From a virus, in the IMG/VR virus record IMGVR_UViG_3300045998_000011, positions 1 through 23,705 of that record: a stretch of 23,705 nucleotides of DNA, one strand, 5' to 3'. A program made the translations under genes and the position numbers. How positions within the stretch are numbered: position 1 is the first letter of the stretch; every line of letters begins with the position of its first letter. Below, piece after piece: positions 1-7,856 of this stretch. The notes beneath the pieces are model-generated. The model had not been told where the DNA came from and made no database searches. It saw nothing but the letters and a program-made list of their open reading frames with translations.

Positions 1-58
1 GATTCGGGCCGCGGTCTTTTTGCATTTTTAACCTACTGAATTTACTACTATTTTTCCA

Positions 59-628
59 ATGCGTATAGATGATGCTAAAAACTGCGGCCCTGGCGACGTA
101 GCTTATATACTGAACCTCAGTGTACGCCGCGTAAATCAGATGGTTAATGAAGGGCTACTGACTAAAAATGCTAATAAGAAGTATGATTTGCAACAATGTG
201 TCGAGGCCTATATAAACGATAAACAACACGGCGCTAATGCTCGGGGGAGATTGTACAATGCGCAAGCTGAAAAGGCTGAAGTCGAAGCGGCAGAAAAGCG
301 CGGACTTATCGCACCCGTTAGCGGCTTTGTCGAGACGTTGCTCGCTGTGTTTGCGATATTCGGCGCTGGGCTTGACGCAATTGCGGGGAGGTTAGCCAAT
401 GAGTTGGCCGGAGTTGACAATCCCGCAGTTATTAGACAGCGAATACTGGATGAGATGCGAGGAGTTCGAGCGAACGTCGTCGATCGACTTCGGGAGTTTG
501 TCGAAGATCTACAACGCCGTCATTTTAGCGTTACCGACGCTACAACCCCCGCCGAAGAGGTGCCCAAGCCAGTGGGCAAGCGAAAACAGAATACTCCCAC
601 CCGGAAGCGCGGAGCCAGGAAAGTTTAG
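59..628 (+). CDS. terS: Terminase small subunit (Nu1-like)
   Basis: This 189-residue protein is probably the small terminase subunit, which recognises the packaging site and hands DNA to TerL. Residues about 10-50 look like a winged helix-turn-helix of the Nu1 type (GDVAYILNLSVRRVNQMV, then a short turn before a second helix). Residues about 60-150 are helical and charged, as in oligomerisation domains of small terminases. The last 30 residues are basic, proline-rich and low in complexity. The gene directly precedes the large terminase, which is the usual order. I see no good Shine-Dalgarno sequence before the ATG at 59; the preceding bases are T-rich. The last 230 bases overlap the start of TerL in another frame. 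The family call rests on the HTH and position, because small terminases diverge strongly. Confidence 0.75.
   Translation: MRIDDAKNCGPGDVAYILNLSVRRVNQMVNEGLLTKNANKKYDLQQCVEAYINDKQHGANARGRLYNAQAEKAEVEAAEKRGLIAPVSGFVETLLAVFAIFGAGLDAIAGRLANELAGVDNPAVIRQRILDEMRGVRANVVDRLREFVEDLQRRHFSVTDATTPAEEVPKPVGKRKQNTPTRKRGARKV
385..401 (+). promoter_or_regulatory. Ribosome binding site and start codon of TerL inside terS
   Basis: A GGGGAGG motif at 385-391 lies seven bases before the ATG at 399. It is the best Shine-Dalgarno sequence near the 5' end of TerL. The next in-frame ATG, at 450, has none. It therefore supports the 399 start and the long overlap with terS. Confidence 0.6.
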
Positions 629-2396
629 ACCCGAGCGGGCTCCCTGGGTTATACCCATCGGCCAAGCTTGCACCGATCCTCACTACAAAAACATCATTGT
701 TGCGTGTGGTGCTCAAATGTCGAAAACCGACGGCGTTATACTAAACGTTATAGGTCATCGGTTGGACGACGACCCTACCCCCATATTGTATATAGGGCCC
801 ACTAAATCCCTCATCGAAAAGATGATCGAGCCGCGCCTAACGGCTTTAATACGTAACGCTAAAGGGCTGCGTATTAAAACAACGGGTGGTAAAAAGGGTA
901 TGAAAACCCAAAAGATCGTTGGCGGCGTTAAAGTGCGGTTAGCCTGGGCTCACTCTGCGACGGAGATATCCTCTGACCCGGCCGGGTTAGTGCTTGTTGA
1001 TGAAATAGACCGTATGCCCGACGATATTGGTGACGGGAGCAACCCAAAAGAAGCCGCCGATGCACGACACTCTACGTACCCCGATGGTAGAACGGTAGTC
1101 GTAAGCACTCCGACTACCGGAAGTGTTAAGGCGCAACGGCATCCTGATACCGGGCTATTCCACTGGGAACTTGGTGAGCCGAGCGCGGTACAGTCTCCCA
1201 TCTGGGCATTGTGGCAGGAGGGCACTAGGCACGAATGGGCAGTCCCTTGCCCCGTATGCGGGGAGTATTTTATTCCACGCTGGAGTCTGTTATATATCCC
1301 CGACGATTGCACACCAGAGCGAGCGGCAAAGGAGGCGCGGTTACAGTGCACTAATGGTCATAAGATTGAAGAAAAATATAAGCCCGAAATGAATAGCGCC
1401 GGGGTATTTCTGGCTCCGGGTCAATATGTTGAGGGTGGCGAAGTGCGCGGGCCGCAACCGGCATCGAGTACGTTTTCTTGTTGGATCTCCGGGCTTATGT
1501 CCCCCTGGAAATCCTTTGGCGACCGGGCGGAGGGGTATGTTAAAGCGCTAAACTCCGGCGAGTCCACGCGAATACAGTCAGTGCTCAATTTGCAGGGGGG
1601 CGAGCTGTATCAGGTATTGGGCGCAGTCAGAGAGTGGGAAGAAATACAAGCTTTAGCTGGCGAGTATAAATACGGTGAAGTTAACGATGCTACAGAACAC
1701 ATTTTTATGGCGGTCGACGTCGGTAAGAGTAGCTTATTTTATGTGATACGCGGTTGGGGTGAAGGTAAGTCTTGGCTTATCGACGAGGGTGAGCTAGTCG
1801 GGGACTCTGCGCTTGAAAGTACCTGGGAGCGCGTCGCTGAGTTTAAAGACTACGACTATAGTGGTCATCATATAGAAAGGGTGTTTATTGATACCGGATA
1901 TAGACCTGAACCGGTTTACGCATTTTGTTACGAGCACAAAGGTTGGGCCTATGCGGTGAAAGGGCAACCCGCCGGGCAACCCAAACCGATACGAGTGTCG
2001 GAAATTGATATCGGCTACCAAGGTAAAGTGCTGCGCGGCGGGTTGCAGTTGTGGCATTTGGACTCGAATTTTTTTAAAACCTGGGTACAGGATCAGTACG
2101 ATAAAGAGCCCCGTACATGGTTTTTACCCTCCAACATTAGTGAAGAGTATTGCAAAGAGCAGGTGGCGGAGGTTAAGATTGTTAAACCTAATGGCGGGGT
2201 ATTGTGGGTGCGGATGGGTAAACACAATCACCGGTTCGATTGTGAATATCTGTGCTATGCTGTAGCCTATAGTTTGAAGGTACATAGGGGTTCTGGTTCC
2301 GTTAAAACACCCGGTAATGGGACTAAGCAACATCAAACCGCACAACCAGTCAATAGCTGGCTAGGTAATCAATCCGGATGGTTTAACAGGAGGTAG
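399..2396 (+). CDS. terL: Terminase large subunit, GpA family
   Basis: This 665-residue protein is the packaging motor and nuclease that pumps DNA into the prohead and cuts the concatemer. The N-terminal signature of the GpA family is visible at residues about 57-82 (SQWASENRILPPG, then EPGKF and RAPW). The ATPase has a divergent Walker A-like segment, GAQMSKTD, at about 104-111, a Walker B LVLVDEID at about 197-204, and a coupling motif VVSTPTTG at about 234-241. A Cys pair CPVC at 284-287 and a later Cys/His pair at about 317-321 resemble the family's zinc-binding insertion. The nuclease domain begins near AVDVGK, with Asp440 a candidate metal ligand. The length matches lambda gpA (about 640). 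The start at 399 has a good Shine-Dalgarno sequence and lies inside terS. Confidence 0.93.
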   Translation: MSWPELTIPQLLDSEYWMRCEEFERTSSIDFGSLSKIYNAVILALPTLQPPPKRCPSQWASENRILPPGSAEPGKFRPERAPWVIPIGQACTDPHYKNIIVACGAQMSKTDGVILNVIGHRLDDDPTPILYIGPTKSLIEKMIEPRLTALIRNAKGLRIKTTGGKKGMKTQKIVGGVKVRLAWAHSATEISSDPAGLVLVDEIDRMPDDIGDGSNPKEAADARHSTYPDGRTVVVSTPTTGSVKAQRHPDTGLFHWELGEPSAVQSPIWALWQEGTRHEWAVPCPVCGEYFIPRWSLLYIPDDCTPERAAKEARLQCTNGHKIEEKYKPEMNSAGVFLAPGQYVEGGEVRGPQPASSTFSCWISGLMSPWKSFGDRAEGYVKALNSGESTRIQSVLNLQGGELYQVLGAVREWEEIQALAGEYKYGEVNDATEHIFMAVDVGKSSLFYVIRGWGEGKSWLIDEGELVGDSALESTWERVAEFKDYDYSGHHIERVFIDTGYRPEPVYAFCYEHKGWAYAVKGQPAGQPKPIRVSEIDIGYQGKVLRGGLQLWHLDSNFFKTWVQDQYDKEPRTWFLPSNISEEYCKEQVAEVKIVKPNGGVLWVRMGKHNHRFDCEYLCYAVAYSLKVHRGSGSVKTPGNGTKQHQTAQPVNSWLGNQSGWFNRR

Positions 2397-2399
2397 TTT

Positions 2400-2594
2400 A
2401 TGTCAACACTCACAGTGAGGGGTAAAGCTCAGACCCCGGCAGCTTCCGGCGCTCAGACCCCGGCAGCTTCCGGCGCTCAGACCCCGGCAGCTTCCGGCGC
2501 TCAGACCCCGGCAGCTGCCGGCGCTCAGACCCCGGCGCGGCGTCTTGTCTATGTTAAAGACAAACGCGGCATCCCGGTTGCGACGTATAGATGA
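2400..2594 (+). CDS. Small Ala/Pro repeat protein of unknown function
   Basis: This 64-residue protein is not one I recognise. An AGGAGGT at 2387-2393 precedes the ATG, so translation is likely. Residues about 10-46 are a run of the octapeptide AQTPAASG: three exact copies, one AQTPAAAG and a partial copy. They are flanked by MSTLTVRGK and a basic tail ending RRLVYVKDKRGIPVATYR. It lies between TerL and the gpW-like joiner, and its stop overlaps the next start as ATGA. The repeat would form an extended, uncharged linker between two short ends. It could be a small head accessory protein or a spacer peptide. The position suggests a role in head assembly, but nothing in the sequence proves it. 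Confidence 0.6.
   Translation: MSTLTVRGKAQTPAASGAQTPAASGAQTPAASGAQTPAAAGAQTPARRLVYVKDKRGIPVATYR
2427..2537 (+). repeat. Tandem repeat, 24-base unit, about 4.6 copies
   Basis: The unit is gctcagaccccggcagcttc followed by cggc. Copies start at 2427, 2451, 2475 and 2499, with a partial copy from 2523. The first three are identical at the base level; the fourth has gctgccggc at its end. The unit is a multiple of three, so the reading frame stays open and copy number could vary without breaking the gene. Confidence 0.95.
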
Positions 2595-2821
2595 ACGTCG
2601 ACGAAATAAAAGATGCGCTATCCTTGGCACAAGCTGCGTATAAAGCCTCTTTGCGCGGTGCCCGTACTATGTCGTGGAATGGTCGAACTGTTCAGCTAGG
2701 TGACCCGGACATGTACTATAAAGAAGTGGGGCGTCTAGAATCCGCGTTACAGAGTGCGCAAGCACCAGGCGGCGGTAGTTTACTCGGTATATCACTAGTG
2801 CGTTTCAACGATAATGGCTAA
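2591..2821 (+). CDS. gpW-like head-tail joining protein
   Basis: This 76-residue protein resembles lambda gpW, the small protein that plugs the filled head below the portal and provides the site for the next connector. It has an N-terminal helix rich in Ala (EIKDALSLAQAAYKASLRG), a central beta hairpin segment with the pattern TMSWNGRTVQLGD, and a second helix with YYKEVGRLESAL. This helix-hairpin-helix order and length fit gpW. It starts at an ATGA overlap with the preceding gene and overlaps the portal start by eight bases. In lambda the W gene also lies between terminase and portal. Confidence 0.75.
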   Translation: MNVDEIKDALSLAQAAYKASLRGARTMSWNGRTVQLGDPDMYYKEVGRLESALQSAQAPGGGSLLGISLVRFNDNG

Positions 2822-4304
2822 GATCTCTCTACTTGATCGTACGATACTAGTGCTTGCCCCGGTATGGGCGGCGAATCGCGCCAGAGCGCGTTATGTACAG
2901 GCGGCATACGAGGCGGCAAAGTGGACCCGGTTAAGTAAAATGCGGGGGGATAATAGGTCGGGTACCGCTGTTACCGAGGGGGCGGCGAAAACTATTCGGG
3001 GTAATGCGCGGGAACTCGAGCAGAATTATGATCTCGCCGTATCTGCTTTAGATACGCTTGTTAAGTTTACGATTGGGGCCATGGGTGTGCGTATGGAGCC
3101 CATGGCCAAGCTGGTTAGTGGGGAGCTTGCCGTTGATTTTAACCGGCAGCTTGCGGCCATTGTTGCTGAGTATAACCGTAGGCCAGAGGTTACGGGCGAA
3201 CTTGACGCGGCGGCGGCGGATAGGCTTTTAGCGCGTAGTTGGTTTAGAGACGGTGAAGTGTTTACTCAGTATCTTGTAGGTAAAGTTCCCAGATACGAGT
3301 ATGCTACGGATCTTCAGTTTGCCTTCGAGATGATCGAATGCGACCGAGTCCCGGAAGACTACAACGATAAGTCTAAGGATATAAAACAAGGTATACAACG
3401 TAATGGTTGGGGCCGCGCCACAAATTTCTATATTAGCAAAGACCATCCCGGCGACACCTTCCGTAATGACTACCGGACTATACCGGCGGACAGGGTGTCA
3501 CATATTAAGACAGCGTCACGTATTGGTCAAAATCGGGGGGTGTCCGTGTTTGCTTCGGTGTTTAACCGTATCGAGGCATTAAAAGACGCTGAGGAGTCGG
3601 AGAACGTCGCAATGCGGGTGGCGGCCGCCGTCGTTATGACTCTGAACAAAAACGAGCGTTATGTGCCGGACAAGAATAAGGTTTTAGACACTCAATTAAA
3701 TTTTGCACCTGGTACGGTGTTTAACCCGGAAGTTGGCGTAGAGCCGGAGATATTGGCGTCTGAACGGCCTAACACTAACCTGATTCAATATTTAAATTCA
3801 CAAAAACGCTCCGCTTCCGGCGGTCTCGGTGTCGGTGCCTCGTCGATACTAAAAGAATACAACGGAACTTTCTCGGCCCAACGGCAGGAGTTAATAGAGT
3901 CGTGGGTCCAATATATGGTCCTTCGTTCTTCGTATGTCTGCGCCAAAAAACAGCCGGAGTACACGCATATAGTTAAAATGGCCGTGCTTAATGGTTTAGT
4001 AGACGTACCCTCGGACATTGATATTCGCACGCTGTATATGGCTGAGGCTAAAGGCCCACCCATGCCGTGGTTTGACCCGCAGAAGGAGGTAGGGGCCGTG
4101 CTGGACGCTATCAACGGGAGTATCATGAGCAAATCCCAGGCTATACGCGAACGCAGCGGTGATCCGGAATCCGTGTTTAATGAGATAGAGCGCGAAAAAG
4201 AGCGGCTGGGGTCAAGTACCGAGAGTGCAGCAACCGCCCGTGCGGACGAACGTGGCATTATTCGACTAATAGAGAGGGTTAGACAAAATGAAAACATGGT
4301 ATAG
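2814..4304 (+). CDS. Portal protein, lambda gpB family
   Basis: This 496-residue protein is the portal, the dodecameric ring at the capsid vertex through which DNA enters and leaves. The N-terminus carries the lambda-portal pattern of NRARARYVQAAYEAAK, then NARELEQNYDLAVSALDTLV with a following GAMGVRMEP. The middle segment FEMIECDRVPEDYND and the later RVSHIKTASRIGQNRGVSVF match the portal core, where the family usually has a R.GQ.RG.s motif. The length is close to lambda gpB (533). The final 60 residues are charged and may be the exposed C-terminal tail. The gene overlaps both neighbours, eight bases with gpW and 17 with the protease-capsid fusion. Confidence 0.93.
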   Translation: MAKISLLDRTILVLAPVWAANRARARYVQAAYEAAKWTRLSKMRGDNRSGTAVTEGAAKTIRGNARELEQNYDLAVSALDTLVKFTIGAMGVRMEPMAKLVSGELAVDFNRQLAAIVAEYNRRPEVTGELDAAAADRLLARSWFRDGEVFTQYLVGKVPRYEYATDLQFAFEMIECDRVPEDYNDKSKDIKQGIQRNGWGRATNFYISKDHPGDTFRNDYRTIPADRVSHIKTASRIGQNRGVSVFASVFNRIEALKDAEESENVAMRVAAAVVMTLNKNERYVPDKNKVLDTQLNFAPGTVFNPEVGVEPEILASERPNTNLIQYLNSQKRSASGGLGVGASSILKEYNGTFSAQRQELIESWVQYMVLRSSYVCAKKQPEYTHIVKMAVLNGLVDVPSDIDIRTLYMAEAKGPPMPWFDPQKEVGAVLDAINGSIMSKSQAIRERSGDPESVFNEIEREKERLGSSTESAATARADERGIIRLIERVRQNENMV

Positions 4305-6243
4305 TATTAAGGCGCTAGGTAGTAAACTAGCTGAAATATTCATTTACGACTACATAGGGTCGTGGGGCGTTACTGCGAGGGACTTTGTCACGGCATTAGC
4401 GCCTTACAAGGGGTATGACCTTGACGTCCGTATAATCTCACGCGGTGGGGAGATTACCGAGGGTTTTGGTATCTATAACGCCCTCAAGCGACATGACGGT
4501 ATAGTAAATACGTACAATGACGGGTTAGCTGCAAGTATGGCGTCGATTGTGTTTTTAGCGGGCAAAAATAGGTATATGGCCGAAAACGCGCTATTGATGG
4601 TTCATAAGCCGCTGACTTTACAAGACGGTAATGCGGATGACCTGCGAAAGACCGCCGACATATTAGATAAGTACGAAGCTAATTTGCTCGCGGTATACGC
4701 TAGCGTAACGGGTATTGGCTCTGAAGAGTTGACCGCGATGCTACGTGAAGAGACCTTCCTAAACGCGGATGAGGCCATGTCTAAGGGGTTTGCGACTGGG
4801 CTTGTCGCAGAGGTGGACCTCCCTATAGCCGCCGCAATGGACGCGAGCGTATTCGCGGCAATACAACACAATTTGAGCAGTAACAACCGCGCGGCAATCG
4901 CCGCATATATCAACACAGGAGGAGTGCCTACAATGCCCCCGATCAAAGATAAGCCGGAGGGTGTGCAGCCCGCGCCGGAGTTAACGAACGTTAATGTTGC
5001 TGTAGCGGCCGAACGTAGACGCGTTAGTGATATACGCGCCGCGTTTGCCCCTTTCGGCGACACTTACGCAGCTTTAGCTAACCAGCATATCGATTCAGGG
5101 TCTTCGGTTGACGTTGCCAACGCGGCGTTGATTGTGGAACTTGGTAAATCTACGCAACCCGCCGGGTCGGTTCATGTCGTGGAAGATGAACGCGATAAAT
5201 TCCGGGCAGAAATGGTGGGAGCGCTCGAACTTCGCGCCGGCGTGGGTAAAGACGATCCGGCCAATCGTTTCCGGTCATACACCTTGCTTGAAATGGCGCG
5301 GGCTTGCGTGAGCCGTAACAGCGCCACCATTATCGGTCGCGATAAAATGGCGGTGGTCGCGGCAGCGTTTACAACGTCGGATTTTCCCGCTTTTCTCACC
5401 AGCACGGCGAAGAAGTCTATGCTTAAGGGGTGGGATGCCGCGCCGGAGACGTATTCACGTTGGACTGTTAAGGGCGATTTGTCCGACTTCCGCCCCATGG
5501 ACCGCGTTGCCGGATCCCAGTTTGATGACCTGGATGAAATAACTGAGGGGGGAGAGTATAAGGCGGGCGGGATTCAGGAATTCAAGGAGACCGTCAAGCT
5601 GTTAACGTTTGGCAAAAAGTTTCCTATCACGCGGGTGGCGATTATCAACGATGATTTGCAGGTTTTTACAAAAATGCCGCAAAAGATGGGTGGTGCCGCC
5701 CGTCGTCGTGTGGGGGATCTGGCTTATGCAGTCCTCACGTCTAACCCATTAATGTCGGATGGTGTGGCGTTATTTCACGCCAACCATGGCAATGTGGCGG
5801 GGGTTGCGGGTGCGCCGAGTTTGGCGACGCTGAACGACCTGAACACAAAGACGCGTTTACAAAAAGACCCCAACGGAATTTTAACCCAGGTCATGACAAA
5901 GTACTTGTTAGTTCCTGCTGCGTTGGAGCCTACGGCTACCGAGTGGGTTATTAATACCACACAGCCGGGTCAAAACAACGCGAACTTAAAAAACCCCTTT
6001 GCTAACACTAAGGAGGTTATCTCCGATGCGCGTCTTGATATTAACTCGGCAGTTAAGTGGTACGCGGCGGGCGACCCGTCGGTGTATGACACAATTGAGA
6101 TTAGTTATCTCGATGGTATCGAAGAGCCGTATCTTGAGGGTCAAAACGGGTGGAACATCGACGGGGTAGAGTTGAAGGTCCGTATTGACGCCGCAGCTAA
6201 GGCGCTAAGCTGGCAAGCTCTGTTTTACAATCCCGGCGTCTAA
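4288..6243 (+). CDS. ClpP-like prohead protease fused to major capsid protein
   Basis: One 651-residue frame carries two head functions. Residues about 10-180 are a ClpP/S14-type serine protease: IISRGGEITEGF is the substrate-binding strand, Ser83 in GLAASMAS the likely nucleophile and His106 in MVHKP the likely base. Where ClpP has its catalytic Asp (after EA..GLV) this protein has Thr170 in GFATG, so the third residue is unclear. Residues about 200-330 form a charged, helical linker that may act as a scaffold (delta) domain. Residues about 340-651 are the capsid domain, with SRWTVKGDLSDF, a KKFPITRVAIINDD segment and LFHANHGN. Protease-capsid fusions of this kind are a known phage family. 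An internal start at 4933 could give a separate capsid precursor of 436 residues. Confidence 0.92.
   Translation: MKTWYSIKALGSKLAEIFIYDYIGSWGVTARDFVTALAPYKGYDLDVRIISRGGEITEGFGIYNALKRHDGIVNTYNDGLAASMASIVFLAGKNRYMAENALLMVHKPLTLQDGNADDLRKTADILDKYEANLLAVYASVTGIGSEELTAMLREETFLNADEAMSKGFATGLVAEVDLPIAAAMDASVFAAIQHNLSSNNRAAIAAYINTGGVPTMPPIKDKPEGVQPAPELTNVNVAVAAERRRVSDIRAAFAPFGDTYAALANQHIDSGSSVDVANAALIVELGKSTQPAGSVHVVEDERDKFRAEMVGALELRAGVGKDDPANRFRSYTLLEMARACVSRNSATIIGRDKMAVVAAAFTTSDFPAFLTSTAKKSMLKGWDAAPETYSRWTVKGDLSDFRPMDRVAGSQFDDLDEITEGGEYKAGGIQEFKETVKLLTFGKKFPITRVAIINDDLQVFTKMPQKMGGAARRRVGDLAYAVLTSNPLMSDGVALFHANHGNVAGVAGAPSLATLNDLNTKTRLQKDPNGILTQVMTKYLLVPAALEPTATEWVINTTQPGQNNANLKNPFANTKEVISDARLDINSAVKWYAAGDPSVYDTIEISYLDGIEEPYLEGQNGWNIDGVELKVRIDAAAKALSWQALFYNPGV
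4917..4935 (+). promoter_or_regulatory. Internal ribosome site and in-frame ATG before scaffold/capsid part
   Basis: AGGAGGAG at 4917-4924 is followed eight bases later by an ATG at 4933 in the same frame as the fusion gene (residue Met216). This is a near-ideal Shine-Dalgarno arrangement, located exactly between the protease domain and the scaffold-like linker. In lambda the scaffold Nu3 is made from an internal start in gene C, so a nested product here is plausible. Confidence 0.6.
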
Positions 6244-6270
6244 TTAACAATCTATAGAGGAGCGTTTGAC

Positions 6271-6627
6271 GTGAGAAATTATATTGCAAAGGGCGAAGCC
6301 CTTCAATACACCAACGCCGGGGCACCGATAGCCTCCGGCGACCCTGTTATAGTCGGGGAGGTATTATGCATAGCGGCGGTGGATATCGGCACCGGCGAGG
6401 TGGGCACCGTTGCCCCCGTCGGCTGTTTTCAACTTATCAAGCTGGCGGGCACTGCGATTAATCAGGGTGACCTTGTAGACTACGACGTGTCGGCGGCGGG
6501 GGTTACTAAGTTGGGCACCCCGGCGGCAGGCGACCTCGTGAGCTTCGGTTATGCATATGAGGGGGCGCTCGCTGGCGATACCCTTGTTAACGTGGTGTTA
6601 ACACCTGGCACGGCTACGTTGACATAA
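6271..6627 (+). CDS. Capsid decoration protein, DUF2190 family
   Basis: This 118-residue protein matches the DUF2190 type, small beta-rich proteins encoded next to the capsid gene and thought to decorate or stabilise the shell, in the role of lambda gpD. The family pattern is visible: an N-terminal NYIAKGEALQYTNAGAPIASG, then DPVIVGEVLCIAAVDI, a central PVGCFQLIKLAG and a QGDLVDYD segment near residue 70. The start is GTG at 6271, with an AGAGGAG motif ending near 6262. It follows the capsid gene by 27 bases and would be needed in large amounts, which fits the strong ribosome site. Confidence 0.85.
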   Translation: MRNYIAKGEALQYTNAGAPIASGDPVIVGEVLCIAAVDIGTGEVGTVAPVGCFQLIKLAGTAINQGDLVDYDVSAAGVTKLGTPAAGDLVSFGYAYEGALAGDTLVNVVLTPGTATLT

Positions 6628-6629
6628 CC

Positions 6630-6956
6630 ATGACATTCGTGGATGAGTTCGAAGGTATTGCCCGGGAGTCGGGTTTCCTGGAGGTGTTAGGTGATGAGTT
6701 TTGCTACACACCCCCGGGAATGCCTTACCCGAGTAGCGCTACTAAATTTAGTATGTATGGTATTCTTGAACCGTCCGCGAGTAACCGCCTCGGGGTTATA
6801 GGTTATAACCCTACCCTTGAGCTACCTCGGGAGTATTGGGGGTGTGTCGAGGGGGAGGGTACTATAATATTTGCTGTTAGTGATACCGTGTATAAAGTGC
6901 AGTCTATCGGGCCGGTAATAGATCAGACCTTTATAGTTAACCTGAGGGCAATCTGA
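6630..6956 (+). CDS. Probable head-tail connector (gpFII-like)
   Basis: This 108-residue protein lies between the decoration protein and the tail terminator, where lambda has the head completion proteins FI and FII. It begins MTFVDEFEGIARESGFLEVLGDEF and then has a run of short beta strands (FSMYGILEPSASN, LELPREYW, GTIIFAVSD, YKVQSIGPV), as expected for the small barrel of a head-closure protein. The start has no clear Shine-Dalgarno sequence, so it may be translated by coupling to the previous gene, which ends two bases earlier. The stop overlaps the next start as TGATG. The call is mainly positional. Confidence 0.55.
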   Translation: MTFVDEFEGIARESGFLEVLGDEFCYTPPGMPYPSSATKFSMYGILEPSASNRLGVIGYNPTLELPREYWGCVEGEGTIIFAVSDTVYKVQSIGPVIDQTFIVNLRAI

Positions 6957-7408
6957 TGGTGGACCATGTACGCTACTCGGTTAAATCCAAAATCCTTGAG
7001 TTGTTACAACCGATGCTAGACGCCGGGGCGATAAAACGCCTTGAGGGTAATACGGTTATGCCTAGCGATGTATCCCAGGTACCGGCGGTGTCTGTTGTGT
7101 TTGTAACGGAGGCTATTTCTACAACTATGACGTACCCCCGGACACAAAAGCGGCAACTAACCATCGACGTTATTTGCTCCACGCTTGAGGGGGTGGAGAA
7201 TAACCCACAAAGGATATTAGACGGCATCATTGCGGAGGTAGAGAACCGTCTAGCGGCTGTCGATAATCTTGGTGGGGTAGTTAAAAATTTTACTTTGTTA
7301 AGCACGGATTTTGAGCGTGACGAATTGGAGCAAACAACCAACCGTACTACGTTACATTATGCGTGTGTATACTTTACCAAAGAAACGGACGCTACTATAG
7401 GAGTTTAA
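6956..7408 (+). CDS. Probable tail terminator protein (gpU-like)
   Basis: This 150-residue protein lies just before the tail tube gene, the usual place of the tail terminator that caps the tube and joins it to the head. The N-terminal helix VRYSVKSKILELLQPMLDAG is followed by strands with the pattern VPAVSVVFVTEAIS and QLTIDVIC, then a helix NPQRILDGIIAEVENRL and a last strand LHYACVYFTKE. This alpha-beta-alpha-beta layout is typical of gpU and related minor tail proteins. It starts within the stop of the preceding gene and ends four bases before the tube gene. A gpZ-type completion protein is the main alternative. Confidence 0.65.
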   Translation: MVDHVRYSVKSKILELLQPMLDAGAIKRLEGNTVMPSDVSQVPAVSVVFVTEAISTTMTYPRTQKRQLTIDVICSTLEGVENNPQRILDGIIAEVENRLAAVDNLGGVVKNFTLLSTDFERDELEQTTNRTTLHYACVYFTKETDATIGV

Positions 7409-7412
7409 TATT

Positions 7413-7829
7413 ATGAGCAGTGCGGCTTTAGAATCACAGGGCACATTGTTAAGACGGGGTGACGGTGGCGCACCGACAGAGGTATTTACCGCTATCGGAG
7501 AGATAACGGATCTTACCGGCCCTAGCGGTTCCGCCTCTGTGATAAACGTGTCGGACCTCAACAGCGTCGCGGTAGAAAAGCGTATGGGGTTGCCGGATGA
7601 GGGACAGTTCACTTTAACGCTTAACTTCCTCCCGCAAGATGTTCAGCATGCGGCCCTTCGCACGGACCGTGCTTCGAAGTTATTACGTAATTTTGAATTT
7701 GTATTTACAGACACTACGGTGTGGAAGTTTTCGGCGTATGTTACTGGCTTAAGTGTTAGTAATTCGGTCGATGGTACAACAAACGGAAATATCACGTTAG
7801 AGATATCCGGCCCAGTTGTACAAGTTTAA
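7413..7829 (+). CDS. Major tail tube protein
   Basis: This 138-residue protein is probably the tube subunit of the long non-contractile tail. It has a beta-rich pattern with the features usual for tube proteins: an opening loop GTLLRRGDGGAPTEVFTAIGEI, a segment INVSDLNSVAVEKRMGLPDEGQFTL in family position, and a closing strand ITLEISGPVV. It is preceded by the terminator and followed by the frameshifted chaperone pair, which is the lambda order (U, V, G, GT, H). A TAGGAG lies about ten bases before the ATG at 7413. The length is below lambda gpV, which carries an extra Ig-like domain that is absent here. Confidence 0.82.
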   Translation: MSSAALESQGTLLRRGDGGAPTEVFTAIGEITDLTGPSGSASVINVSDLNSVAVEKRMGLPDEGQFTLTLNFLPQDVQHAALRTDRASKLLRNFEFVFTDTTVWKFSAYVTGLSVSNSVDGTTNGNITLEISGPVVQV

Positions 7830-7856
7830 TCAGTCAATTAACACGGGGGGATACCG

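Noticed and set aside
1-58. Possible cos or packaging site before terS
   Set aside because: The 58 bases are T-rich with no identifiable cohesive-end or IHF-like arrangement; position alone is not enough.
950-1351. Minus-strand open frame of 133 codons opposite TerL
   Set aside because: It lies wholly within the conserved TerL frame and shows no recognisable protein pattern.
2403-2630. Minus-strand open frame with RGLSAGSC repeats
   Set aside because: It is the reverse-strand shadow of the 24-base repeat array, whose unit length keeps several frames open.
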